From positions 342,001 through 406,000 of the forward strand of contig JARHVA010008408.1 of the NCBI GenBank assembly GCA_037957365.1: a DNA stretch of 64,000 bases. The letters are read 5' to 3'. Below, piece after piece: positions 35,435 to 46,301 of this stretch. Position numbers and translations under genes: made by a program. The notes beneath the pieces were generated by a model that searched no databases, was not told where the DNA came from, and saw only the letters and a list, made by a program, of their open reading frames with translations. The stretch's first letter is position 1, and each line of letters opens with the position of its first letter. Source of the DNA: Torreya grandis (Eukaryota > Streptophyta > Pinopsida > Cupressales > Taxaceae).

Positions 35435-36974
35435 GTCTGGGTAATATAATGGAATAATGACTACAAACATTTATATGGTCTAATATAGTGACAACCTAGG
35501 TACCATTGGGTGTAATCTAAAAATCTGGTCAATGCTTAAGAAGAGAGTGGCATGTTTTACCATTCTATTTGTATAATCCTGAGTGATGAAGAACATTAAC
35601 ATATATTACATGGCCCCAAATCCAATATGTGAGTGATGAATTTGTATAATCTAGTAATTTTTATAACCACATGTGATATTTCCTATCATTCCATGTCCCA
35701 TGTGGAAAAATGGAGATCAAAACATGGTGCTCTACATTATGCCTATAATCTTTTATTTAGTTCTATAACTATGTCATATTATATGAAGTTGTATGTGTGA
35801 GATGTGAAGTATGTACATGCCCCCAAATCTAGTAGATGAGTCTATATCTATACTAAAATCACTATTAATCCATATAATATAAACCATTATATCTAAATAG
35901 TCTATGTATCTGTATGCTAAAATCATTATGGGTCCATATGATATAAACTACCATATCTGAATAGTTTGTGTACCTATAGAGTGAAGGTATATCCCTTTTC
36001 ATGTCTTGAGTAATGCTAAGTGACCCATATAGTCTAAATTATTGTATATTTCAATCGATCTAAGTTTAATTTCATAATTTGACTATTGGATGTGTATGAA
36101 CCATGATGTATCCACCTATAAGAGTAGATGGGCATGTTGGGTAGGTGTAGAAATAGGAATAGTAGGAATGATTCCCCCCTTTTGGGGAGAGGGATGAATA
36201 TTTATGTAGAGGAGGTTAAAACAAAATTAATGACTAGTGGTGTAATTAGAAACAAGGTTGGATTATTATGGATAGCTTGAGAGGTTATTTGATTGATTAA
36301 ACTGAGTTGTTGAAAGTGGAACAAGTTTTAATTGGTGAGGACCAAGGTGTGTGTTAGAGCATAGAAATATAGATATGTTCATGACATATTAGGCAAATGA
36401 ATTAATAAGAGAGAAGATCATGTGATTTCAAAGGTATCATTTTCATGATTATATAGAAGGAAATGGTATAAAAAACAGAGTTATAGGGTTCAAGTTATGA
36501 ACAAAATGGTAATTTGTTTTGATTGAGAAAACTAGGTAATATAAGAAATTGGATTGATTCTCAAGTCATTTGTGTATATATTAGTTTGAGTTCTTGAGCT
36601 ATATATTGAGATAAATTTTGAGGAGATGATCACTTACCATGACCCATTTTGAGTAGTTGGTAGCCCAAATTGAGGCTGGAGGTGATGTTATCCTAGTGAG
36701 TGAGCTTACTGTTTGATTTTTATCTATTTTAAAGTCTATTTTGGTGCTTTTTTAGATGTTTAATATGTCCTAGTAAAATTTTCACTAGTTATAGTGCTTT
36801 TGTCCTACATATAGTGCTTTTGTCTAGGTTTCAACATTTCTATCTAGGTTTTATCACTCTTATCCAATGTTGTTGTCCTGTACCTAGTTTTATTGTCCTA
36901 TGGGTAATATTTTTGAGATGTTGCTTGGTTAGTTGCTATTGTTTTTTCTTGGCTAGTGATTTGGCATTTTGGAT

Positions 36975-36976
<2 letters not shown>
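35435..36976. other. Element 2 internal region, no recognisable gene
   Basis: It contains scattered repeats such as CCATATGATATAAACTACCATATCTGAATAG near 35870-35960 (two copies). It may include the 5' flank of the PMD gene on plus. No protein family is visible. Confidence 0.4.

Positions 36977-37022
<46 letters not shown>
36977..37022. repeat. (AT)23 microsatellite
   Basis: An uninterrupted alternating AT run of 46 bases, just upstream of the PMD gene. Confidence 0.95.
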
Positions 37023-37025
<3 letters not shown>

Positions 37026-37073
37026 TGTTTTTAAGGTGAGGTGTGGATGAAAGAGTTTTACAGGGGCTAGGTT

Positions 37074-38912
37074 ATGGAGACATTGAAGATGTTATTATTG
37101 TATGTTGATGAGAGAGTTATCATGGATATGGTAGGGTTAGATCATGTGTGTGACCTAGGATTAGTACAATGGGATAGGTATCTAATTACCATATTATGTG
37201 ATAAGTGTAATTTAGATACATGTACTTTCTATCTTCTTATAGGGGAGATCACTATGACTCTAGAGGATGTGTATCACATTTTTTGTTTGCTAATTAGTAG
37301 ATGGTGTGTAATGTTGTAGGATGACATGGGTGCTGATGTTTTTGATCGTGTGTCTTTATATTTTACTAGTTTTCCCTTAGGTATACATCAAAAAGGGAGT
37401 GACATGATTTATTATTGTTAGTTATTATACAATCTAATGTTTTGCATCTATGAAAGTGGTTAGCCATGTTGTTGGATTCATTTGTTATTGTAGATGAGAA
37501 TGGGGTTTCAATTGCATATAGGATGCATAGGATCATTCATAGTGTGGATGTGTATGACACTATGTTCTCATGGGGTAGGAATGTGCATACCTACTTATAT
37601 AGGGATCTTTACATGTTTATATAGGAGACATTCAATGGTGGTGTGAGTGTAGCTACCTTATTGCATTATTGGGCTTATGATCACATTGTAGTTGTGCACT
37701 TGATTGGGTTACCTAGGCTAGAGTGGCCACATCCATGGCTATTTGGGGAGCAGTGGATGAGTACATTGGCTATCTAGTCTCCTAGCATAGATCATTATAG
37801 ACAAGTTTTAGACATATTGATGGCTCAAGATATCATATAGAGGCCCTATAGAAGATTTCTTAGGTGGGCTAAGGATGAATTATAGTTGTAGTATATGAGG
37901 GTCAATTATTTGTTACATGACCACTAGGTTGGAGTATACGATTGCTTTTAGTATGAGTGCATGACTAGATAGTTTAGGGAACCACAAGATGTGCCCCCTA
38001 TAGCATGGGTATGGGTAAGGAGTGCGTGGGCACTAGTGAGGGTAGGAGCTCATGTGAGGCCTATCAAGGTTATGTTAGCATTGTTACCTTTGGATGCATG
38101 AGACATAGATATAGATATTTTAGATGTATATGATATTGGATGTATATAGGCATACACCACATGGTGGACTAGGCATCGGTGGGCTCCATTATATCTTATT
38201 AATCAAGGGGATGCTCTCAAATATGAGGATCCCACACCAATCCAAATGATGAGAGGTAAGTAAAAATTTTATTTGAATTTTATACATGTTTGTGATTATT
38301 TAGTTTTATTTGAGAGTATATATCTAATTTAATGTTATAATTTGTATGTAGGTGGGGTGGGAGGTATGAAAGATGAAGCACAAGTTGGGGTAGGAAGTGG
38401 AGATTATGGGTTTTGGGAGATCATCATTGAGTTGACATTTCAAGATCTTACATGGCATATACCTAATGATGCTATAGAGGAGGGTTTGATAGAGCAATTG
38501 ATAGTTATATCTAGTGTTTATGCTCATTTGTTTGATAGATTTGATATAGTGATAGTTGCATATGTAAGAGTAGTGGGAGAGAGATGAATCAAGGGATAAG
38601 CTAAATAGGCATAGGATGCCTCCACCTGATTATGGATTGATGAGTATAAGGATTATGGATGAGTACACAAAGCTTTAAAGGTGGTATAAAAAATTATGTG
38701 AGGATCATGGTTGGTTTTTGGAGAAAGATAGTCATTATAAGAGGCATTTAGGAGATCGAAGAGGTGCAGGGCCATTGAGTGTGAGAGTTGATTATCGAAC
38801 TAGTACTGACGGGGAGAGTGAGATTGAGAGTGAGGGTGTGACTCCCATTCATGATTTATTATACCTTGATATGATGTATATGTTTTGGAAATGTTTTTAC
38901 ATACATATATAG
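37074..38912 (+). pseudogene. Plant mobile domain (PMD, MAIN-like) gene, antisense to element 2
   Basis: Exon 1 opens with G-L-D-H-V, L-x-Q-W-D-R-Y-L-I-T-I-L, then D-T-C-T-F-Y-L-L-I-G-E-I-T-M-T-L-E-D-V, the hallmark of PMD proteins (consensus 'ETHTFHLP.GEmtiTLqDV'). After a frameshift near 37450 it continues with F-S-W-G-R-N-V-H-T-Y-L-Y-R-D-L, L-L-H-Y-W-A-Y-D-H-I, H-Y-R-Q-V-L-D and E-C-M-T-R, all with PMD counterparts. A 96-bp intron follows, then exon 2 (38352 on) and a last segment reached by a frameshift near 38580, ending at TAG 38910-38912. From 37463 to 38255 the frame has ten stops and no frameshift: nine TAG and one TGA. PMD proteins (MAIN and its relatives) are nuclear factors linked to transposon silencing and are also carried by transposons. 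This copy is inactive. Confidence 0.82.
38256..38351 (+). other. 96-bp spliceosomal intron of the PMD gene
   Basis: The donor AG|GTAAGT is a perfect plant consensus. The acceptor is TTTGTATGTAG|GT, preceded by a T-rich stretch with CTAAT as possible branch site. Joining 38255 to 38352 restores the frame (codon split after its first base), while reading through meets TAA at once. The intron shows that the gene was not captured as a spliced, sense-strand mRNA. Confidence 0.75.
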
Positions 38913-40610
38913 ATACTAGTTTTTATTTTGACTCATGAATACTATGTTATTGATTTTTGACTAGATTAGTGTATTTATTACAAATGGTTGATTAAAAATA
39001 GTTGATTTGATATTAATGTTAAGGTTGTATATATTTGGTAAAATTTTACTTGGGATACATGATTTTATTGTTCAATATATGTTCAAGTGTGATGTTAGGT
39101 TTTGATTTTGAATTATATGTAAGTAAAAATTTGTTGTTCTCTAACTTGTAAATTGATTGGAAAAAGCAAGTTGGTTTAAGATTGGTAAAATGGGATATTG
39201 GTAAGGTATGGATTTGGATAATTTGGTTTTAGATGGGGATGGCTATTTGGAACCAAGAATGTTATTTATTAGTAGGAGGAAATGTAAGAGAGCATTCTAT
39301 GCCCAATTACCTAAGAGTGGCTCAGGTTGGTCCTTTGGCTCCATTGTTGCCTTGCTAAGTGAAGTTATGAATTGATACTAATATGAATGTGTGTTAGATC
39401 ACTATCTAAGCCTTGATGGCCAACTAAATAAGTACCCATATTTCTCATGCTATGTAATAATATTCTTTGTATCTGATACTATCTATGATATACTAATTAT
39501 AGCTATACATGGAGACTTTATGAAATGTAACAACATTAGATGTGCAACTAAAACTATGTGTTGTTGATAAGGATCATCTATCCATAATCATAGTGGATTG
39601 TTGCATAAAATAACACCGTATGGCCTCTATTGTGATGCATATGACTGAGCAAAATATTGAGATGGAGCTAAAACCTATGATAGGGAATCATTTAATCTTA
39701 ATTGTAGTAGGTTACTACATGAAATATGTCACTAAAAATATGGCTGTAGTGAGTATCTATCTAGAGAAATACTCTATGATGTGAGTTCATTTAATCTTAG
39801 CCATAATGGGTTGCTACATGAGATAGGACCCTAAAAATCTATCCATAGTGAATATCTCTCTAGAGCAATTATCTATTATGGTGCTTGTGACTGTGTTGGA
39901 TATGTATATGGAATTACACTATATACTCATCAAACAACACTAATATATGTAGGCTAATCTCATTTTACTAGTTTACAAACCTTATGAATATGTGGAATAG
40001 GATATCTCCTATGAGGCTCTATCCTATAACCTCAATTACTCTCATGATGAGTGACTGATGATTCCTATAAAGGAATGTCTTGGGATGACTAAGTCATGGA
40101 TGAATGATGTCTATGGTTCTATGATGGAGGATATATTGATACCCCCTATGTGAATGCTATGATTCCATTATTAAAACATTTATTAATGCAATCTATGAGT
40201 CCATAATAATCATTATCTCTATGTCTATGGATATGATGATAATTACAAAAGAGATGATATGTCTATCTATGTAAGATATGTGGATCTTGTTAATGAGTAG
40301 AAGGTAATGTGATTAACCTCCTATCAATTAGTGATGATAATATAACACATAGGCTATCCCAATTTTAATTAAATTGTAGTTGTTCCTTGCTATTATTCTC
40401 TATAGTACATACTGTAGGTTGTGGTCTGGAGACTAGCTCTCTATTCTTAAATTCTTGCTTTTTTGGTTTTGGTCTCCTATCTTTTTTAAGACATGGTAGA
40501 TGATGTGTGATAGGAGATATAGATGTAAGTATTTTTGTGAAATATAGAGTAATTTGATCAATTTAATCTACCTCAATCAATCCCAATTTCTTTTCCAAAG
40601 ATAGAGCTAT
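38913..40610. other. Element 2 internal region; contains a 99-bp repeat, no gene
   Basis: Where pol would be expected (minus, downstream of gag) no RT or integrase motif is found. At 39590-39900 three degenerate copies of a roughly 99-base unit recur (CATTTAATCTTA at 39689 and 39788, with GGGTTGCTACATGA nearby). Confidence 0.5.
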
Positions 40611-42487
40611 ATAACATAAGTGCCTAGAAGAGGACTATGTCTGATATAATAGATGCTCAAGGAGAGGTTGAAAAATCCCCTTAATAAATATATGTCGAAT
40701 GTGTGAATATTATATTTTATATATCATCCTTAACATGTGCATCTTGAATTGTAAGATATATTCATTATTTGGCTATGAAGTATTTTGATGCAATGTGGCA
40801 AGTTTCTCATATGTAACATGAGGGCCCATGTTTTCTATGTAATGTCTGAGAAATGCCTTCTCTAACTCATCATATGTGTGCAAGGAGAAAACTAGGAGAA
40901 GATGAAAGAACCAATTTTGTGCTTCCCCCACTAATGTCTACTGGAACAATTTTAGTAGAATCAAAGGACTCACATGAGATGGCAAAGCTTTATAAAACAC
41001 ATGAAGGTGTATGAATGGATCTCTAGTTCCATCAAAGTAAGGCAATGATGGTATTTGTAAATGCTTAGGCAATAAAAATTTTACAAATGTCTTCAGAAAA
41101 GGGTTACCTGTAAATAATTATTATCCATCTAAGATTTATAACCTTTGTTTTCTAAGGTAAGGAGATGTAGTTGGTGTTGTAATTCACCAACTACATGCAT
41201 CAAAGAAATAATCTCTTGGGATGGTATATTAGCATCTTAAGGTGGTTCATTTAATCATTGAATTTAATCATTAATTTTAGCCATGGTAATGCTATATTTA
41301 TAAATTGGATCATAAAGAGTGGGTGCACTCACTTGAACCTTTAGATAAATGGTAACTTGGACCATAGTGGAGGGATGTGAGCTACCATTCTCTTTAGGTG
41401 AAGAGTGAGAACTAGGTGCTACTGTAGTAGGGGGTGGCTTGAGATATTTATTGGTATCTTTATGTTTAAGTGAATCACATTCTAATTGAGTAGAGGATGT
41501 GATTATATCATTAACATGTGCATTATTTCAAATAAAATCATGCATGGGAGCATAAACATTTGGTAGTGCATTATGTTTAAGAGGAAGATTGAGAGAAGAG
41601 TTAGAAACATGAGATGAATTTTATTCTTCACTATGTACATAATTATCATCATTATTACATGAATTATCAAAGATGAAATATTATTCATAGTCACTCTCAT
41701 TTTCATGTTCACTATCATACTCATTATCACTTCCATTGTCACTAGGGAGAGGTGTAAGAGAAGAATTTAATTATTTTCTAATATGAAATAAATTATCATG
41801 TGAACTTGGAATTTTATGTGAATCTATGTTATCTATACATAGAATGCATGCATTATTGTTATTTTCACTATGAGAAGTAAGAGCAAGAGAATTATCATTT
41901 AGACATTCTTTTGATAAAGTAGAGTTGAGAGCATGAGATGCATCATTTGAACTATGAATTTCTAATTTGATTTTATTGCATTTATATTTTTGTATTTTGA
42001 ACATAGAAGTAGTAAAAGAGAGAGAAAGATTAGGTTCACATGGAAGAATATTATCACCAATAAGAGGTTCATTTGAAAGTGTATGACTAATTTATTCATT
42101 TTTTCCATTGTGCATGGGAGAATGAGGTGAAAAATATCTTTCCCATTTATCAAAATTATTTTCTTTAGAAGAGGGAATAAAAGAGATAGGTTGGAGAGAA
42201 GAAGATGCATCTACCTTTTCTTCACTATCACTTTAACATGTATCATCATATTCCTCATTAAAACAATAGTAATTATATTCATTGTAAATGAAATCATTTT
42301 CCACATTTTTAGCTAATGTGCAATTTTGAAAATTTGTCCATTCATTGTCATAATTATGTGAAAATTTTAGAAATTGATCAATGGGATGAGAGGGAAGAAG
42401 TGCCTTAGTGGCTATTTTATGTATTTCACCAAATAGAATATGTACAAGGACTATTAAGCAAATAAATGCAAAAATAACTACTGACAT
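40611..42487 (-). pseudogene. gag: gag of element 2 with a long acidic, Asn/Ser-rich N-terminal region
   Basis: The frame runs on minus from ATG at 42487. The N-terminal two-thirds (42487 to about 41280) is rich in Asn, Ser, Asp and Glu, with phrases such as S-D-N-G-S-D-N-E-Y-D and S-S-H-S-S-P-K-E-N. The core about 41110-40750 reads L-P-K-H-L-Q-I-P-S-L-P-Y-F-D-G-T-R-D-P, G-E-A-Q-N-W-F-F and Y-D-E-L-E-K-A-F-L-R-H-Y. This is the plant Gypsy gag signature ('Y.G..DP..hl..f', 'A..W', 'F...F'). A basic K-K-D-R-R-P-K-P-K-K tail follows near 40500. Several stops and shifts break it. It would supply capsid only. Confidence 0.7.
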
Positions 42488-43033
42488 GGAAATTTTGAAA
42501 ATATTTTTGATAATTTAAACAATTTGCAAAAATTTCAAAATATTTTTATAAAAATTACAAGCAAGGAAGGCTTAGGGTTTGAGGACCTAATTTAGAAATC
42601 TAGGGTTTTGGGCTAGGATTTTAGATTTTTTGAAAATTATGACAATAATTTTAAATATAAAAATAATTTTGAATAGGATAAATGCACAAAAAAGTTATAC
42701 AAAAATTTGAAATTTAATTTTTGCAAAAAATAACTAAAAATATTGAGATTTTAAAAATATATATGGCACTCCAAACAATTTGCTAAAATTATAGAATATT
42801 TTTCTAAAAATTGTAAGGGAGGGAGGCTTAGGGTTGGAGGACCTAGTTTATAAATCTAGGGTTTTTGGTTAGGGTTTTAGAATGTTTGAAAATTATTGCA
42901 ATAATTTAAATTATAAAAAATATTTAAATTGAAATAATGCAAACAAATTTATAAAAAAAATCATAAATTTGAAATTAAATTTTTGGACAAAATTTGAAGG
43001 AAAAACCCTAAGTGTACCTAAGATTTTGGATTT
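42488..43033 (-). repeat. 5' leader of element 2 with a 256-bp tandem duplication
   Basis: The phrase CTTAGGGTT.GAGGACCTA, with CTAGGGTTTT.GG close behind, occurs at 42571 and 42827 (period 256), and the AT-rich flanks match too. On minus these words read AAACCCTA, the plant telo-box. The leader is otherwise Ala/Thr-base rich and non-coding. Confidence 0.75.
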
Positions 43034-43055
43034 AATCAAAGTCAAGTTCACCAAA
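43034..43055 (-). other. Primer-binding-site-like sequence of element 2
   Basis: On minus, TTTGGTGAACTTGACTTTGA directly follows the 5' LTR. Position suggests the tRNA primer site; I could not assign the tRNA. Confidence 0.45.
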
Positions 43056-44285
43056 TATTCTATTATTTTTGGGAAACTAGGGTCTACTTCCTAAAAAATA
43101 AAGAGTCTATAATAGAGGGAAAAATCCAATCAAATACAGTAAAAGATAGGTATTTATGAATTTAATAAAATTAATTACATGTAAGAAAGAATGAACTAAT
43201 CTTAAAAAAAGGCTCAAATAGATGATTTAGGGATTAAAATCTACTGTACAAGACTAAGAAGCTATCAAAAACCTAGATATAGATTTTGTTTTGTGAAAGG
43301 ATATGAGGACTAGAATAGGACACCCTAGGGTTTGGTGTTATATTCCTCTTCTATCACTATTATCCCTAAGACCTGAGCTTTCTAAGTTTTGTTCGTTGTC
43401 TCTATGTGAACCTTTGTATGAAATTATGGAGGCTAAATGTTGATAAAGATCACTATAATTCCATTTCAATATCAAAACCTTAGATCTATCTACACACATG
43501 AAACATCAAATGCATTAAAAACATAAGGGGAAAAAATTTAGTTAGGGGAAGTATGATCACATAATCTAGAACCCTTGCCATCTAGATCATTGCCTATATT
43601 AACTCTTAAGATAGGGTCTCAACTCAAATGTAGTTATCCCTTAGGTAATGTGCATAATCAATGTGCATGGTAGATGCCAGAATGAAATTTTGCCTAGGCC
43701 CTTCTTTGATCAAATATGCAAGTCTATGTGTGATTCAGAATGCTAAGTTATACTGTTGACTAATTTTTAATTATGTACTATGATAAAGTAGTAATTTCTA
43801 GATAAAAAATGTCTTATATAGTCTTTTATATATGAGACTCTTTGTTTTGAATTTGAGAGATTTATTCACATTTGGAAAACATTGGAAAACTTAAGAACCA
43901 AGTTAAGAAAGGGATTAGGACTCATTGAGGGAAACTGATTGTTAGAGCTCAAAATTACCTTGGATAGGAGCACTATAATGGACACCCTAGGGTCCAGTGT
44001 TGTAGGCCAATCCCAACATTCCTATCATATAGGATTAGGACTTGGGGGGATGGAATAAACATGGGAAATCTAACTTGGCTAAGGTGGAATGAGGTTCCTA
44101 AAGTCTATGAATGACTGGAAATAATCAAAAAGGTGACTCAAACATGAAACAAGACTAAGATGAGTATAATGAAAGATGTGGCCAAAATGTGAACAAGGCT
44201 CATATTCTCCAGTTAGAGTCTCTTATGAAAGGAATGTGAAAATACATGATATGTGTGGTTTTTTAACCAATTTAGGGTGTATATA
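43056..44285 (-). repeat. 5' LTR of element 2 (right copy)
   Basis: It is collinear with 24927-26141. The plus-strand left end reads TATTCTATTATTTTTGGG (the TG has become TA) and the right end ..GGTGTATATA (CA has become TA). Both end changes are G:C to A:T transitions, as expected after cytosine deamination. Confidence 0.85.
43818..43833 (-). promoter_or_regulatory. TATA box of element 2 5' LTR
   Basis: On minus, CATATATAAAAG lies about 450 bases into the LTR. The left LTR has CCTATATAAATG at the matching place (near 25675-25690). Confidence 0.5.
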
Positions 44286-44290
44286 GTAGG

Positions 44291-45127
44291 CCATAAATCT
44301 TTTCTTATTGTTATAGACTATTGTACTAGATGGATAAAAGCCATAACCACAAAGAACTATAGAGCACAAGATGTGATTTACTTCTTGGAAGAACATATAA
44401 CAACCATTTTTTGCATGCCTATTTCTTTGGTTTATGATAATGGACTAGATTTCATATTGGTATAATTTACTAAGTGGGCACATGATAACTAGATTATTAT
44501 CAAGTCAAATTCTAACCATTACCCTCAGGGAAATAGATTGGTAGAATCAAGGAATAAGAATATGATCGATGTAATTCAAAAATAAATAGGGGATAAGCCT
44601 AAATATTGGCATAATTTATTAAAAAAGTATGCACTTTGGGTAGACTAGACTAGACACAAGCAAACCCTTAAAGCTTCACCTTACCTACTAGTGTATGGAT
44701 GTAGGCTAGTATTCCCTATCATGTTGAATCTACCCACTTATCAATTTATGTATGACTACATGGAACTAAGTGATAAAGAAAAATCAGGACTATTAGACAT
44801 AATATAAATGGAAAATTCAAGTAACAAGGCCTTATAGACATTTAGTAAACACTAGGATATGGTCAAAAGGTGGTTTGGCAAGAAAGCAAAAATCAAAGCA
44901 TTCAGGATTTTAGATCTAGTGCTACTTTTGGATAAAGCCCTTGAAAAGAAAGGATAACATGACAAGTTTTCCCTACTATGGGTTGAACCATACCATATTT
45001 ATATCATCATGGGAAATAGTTCATTTCATCTAAAGGACCTCTAAGGTAATGAGATTATGTATCTAGTCAATGGATAGTTCCTAAAGCAATACATTAGGGT
45101 TAGGTCATCTATTAATGTTACTAACTA
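44291..45127 (+). pseudogene. Integrase core and C-terminal region of element 1 (continues 24926)
   Basis: The frame resumes with H-K-S-F-L-I-V-I-D-Y-C-T-R-W (first catalytic Asp), L-V-Y-D-N-G-L-D-F (second), and Y-P-Q-G-N-R-L-V-E-S-R-N-K (Glu). There are 35 residues between the last two, the classic D,D(35)E geometry. L-L-V-Y-G-C-R-L-V-F-P, then V-K-R-W-F-G-K-K, then a D-L-V-L-L-L-D-K segment and the final V-N-G-x-F-L-K-Q-Y follow, typical of Gypsy integrase C-termini. About ten in-frame stops (TAA and TAG in equal numbers) but no frameshift break it. The start fits the sequence left at 24926 exactly. Confidence 0.88.
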
Positions 45128-46301
45128 ATGAGATAGATGAATGCATTTTTATGATTAGATTAGATTTTCTACTTTCATATATTATATTTTCTACTTTTTA
45201 TAGATTATTTTATTGATTTCTATATTAATCTTTCTTGCTTTTTTTTTCTTTGTTAGATTATTTTCTTAATTTATAGATTAATCTTTTATACTTTCAATAT
45301 TTTGATTTCATAGATTATATTTCATGCTTTCTTAGATTATATTTCAGTGCTTTCTTAGTTAATTTTCTTGCTTTCTTAGATTAGTTGTTCTTTATTTTCT
45401 TTAACAATCAAGATTGTGTTTGCTCTAACTATAACTAAGCTAAAATTACAAACCAATTGAGCTTAGGACTTATATAAAGGGTGAAAAAGTAAAAATAGAA
45501 TAAGCAATTTGGAACTAGTTTATAGATTAAGTGCTTTTATATGATTTTGAGTCTTTAGAATGAATGTAGATAATCATGGATCATTTTGGATGGTGTCACA
45601 ATTGAATATTTTTACTAGTCATGTGGAAGTTTCTCTCAAAGTAGTTCATACAAATTTAGAAAGTTTTATTGTTTTATTGGATCAAATTCACTTATCACAT
45701 TAAATACCTGTTGGAAATGACAATTCTAGGTATAAGTGTAGCTGGCAAGGATGTTCTAGTAATGATTTTTTTAATAATTATATCAACTCACTGGGGTTCT
45801 ATGTCTTCTCTTTTCCATTCAAGAACAAAACAATAATAGAATAAAAATAAAATTATATAACAAATGATGAGTTTAAAAGATCAAAAGAAAATCAAAAGGC
45901 TTGCATGATGAAGTAAGGTCAATGTACCATGCATCATGATTTAAAGAAATAATGGAATGAGAATAGAAGGAGCCTAAGGTAATTCTATTGGGGCTATAGA
46001 CACATGGCTGGTAGTAGAGAAATGTATGAACTTCCCTTGTTTTTTTATCTTTAAGAGATACTAGAATGAAACCTATAGCCTCATTAAAGCTTTTCAAAAA
46101 AATCGTCATAACAAGGGTTAAATAAACTAGACATTTGACACACACATATCCAAGAAATTATATGGAAATAATGTTGTGTGAATGAGCTTAGGAGTCTATT
46201 TCATGTTTCTAATTTAAGTATTCTTTTTATTTAAAGATTGCAAACTAGAGTTATAGGTTCTTGAATACTCAAGAGTATTCCCCTTGTAAGTCACCATTTA
46301 T
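45128..46301 (+). other. 3' untranslated region of element 1
   Basis: Non-coding DNA between the end of pol and the 3' LTR. 45160-45400 is a T-rich stretch with repeated TTTCTTAGATTA-like words. I could not see a convincing polypurine tract directly before 46302. The 90-codon minus frame at 45873-46142 has no family features. Confidence 0.55.

Larger units (their letters stand above)
24927..44285 (-). mobile_element. Element 2: non-autonomous LTR retrotransposon with gag and an antisense PMD gene
   Basis: LTRs of about 1.2 kb lie at 24927-26141 and 43056-44285. The minus orientation is shown by a polypurine tract just inside the left LTR, a TATA box on minus in both LTRs, and gag on minus next to the right LTR. 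Without element 3 it is about 10.7 kb. No protease, RT or integrase could be read, so it would depend on another element's enzymes. It is inserted in the integrase of element 1. The flanks ACATG and GTAGG are a poor target duplication, though two of the differences are transitions. Confidence 0.8.

Noticed and set aside
36814..37050. 78-codon plus frame containing repeated Ile-Tyr
   Set aside because: The Ile-Tyr run is the (AT)23 microsatellite translated; the rest has no family features.
37463..38255. TAG read as Gln (altered genetic code) because nearly all in-frame stops are TAG
   Set aside because: The surroundings are clearly plant retroelements, other loci in the window (for example 44291-45127) have as many TAA as TAG, and frameshifts break the PMD gene too. 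CHG deamination explains it better.
37074..38912. PMD gene as a processed retrocopy
   Set aside because: A consensus intron is present that must be removed for the frame to continue, and no poly-A tail or short flanking duplication was seen.
46071..46301. Polypurine tract of element 1 before its 3' LTR
   Set aside because: The bases before 46302 (..GTAAGTCACCATTTAT) are not purine-rich; the tract is mutated or the LTR start is a little different from my call.
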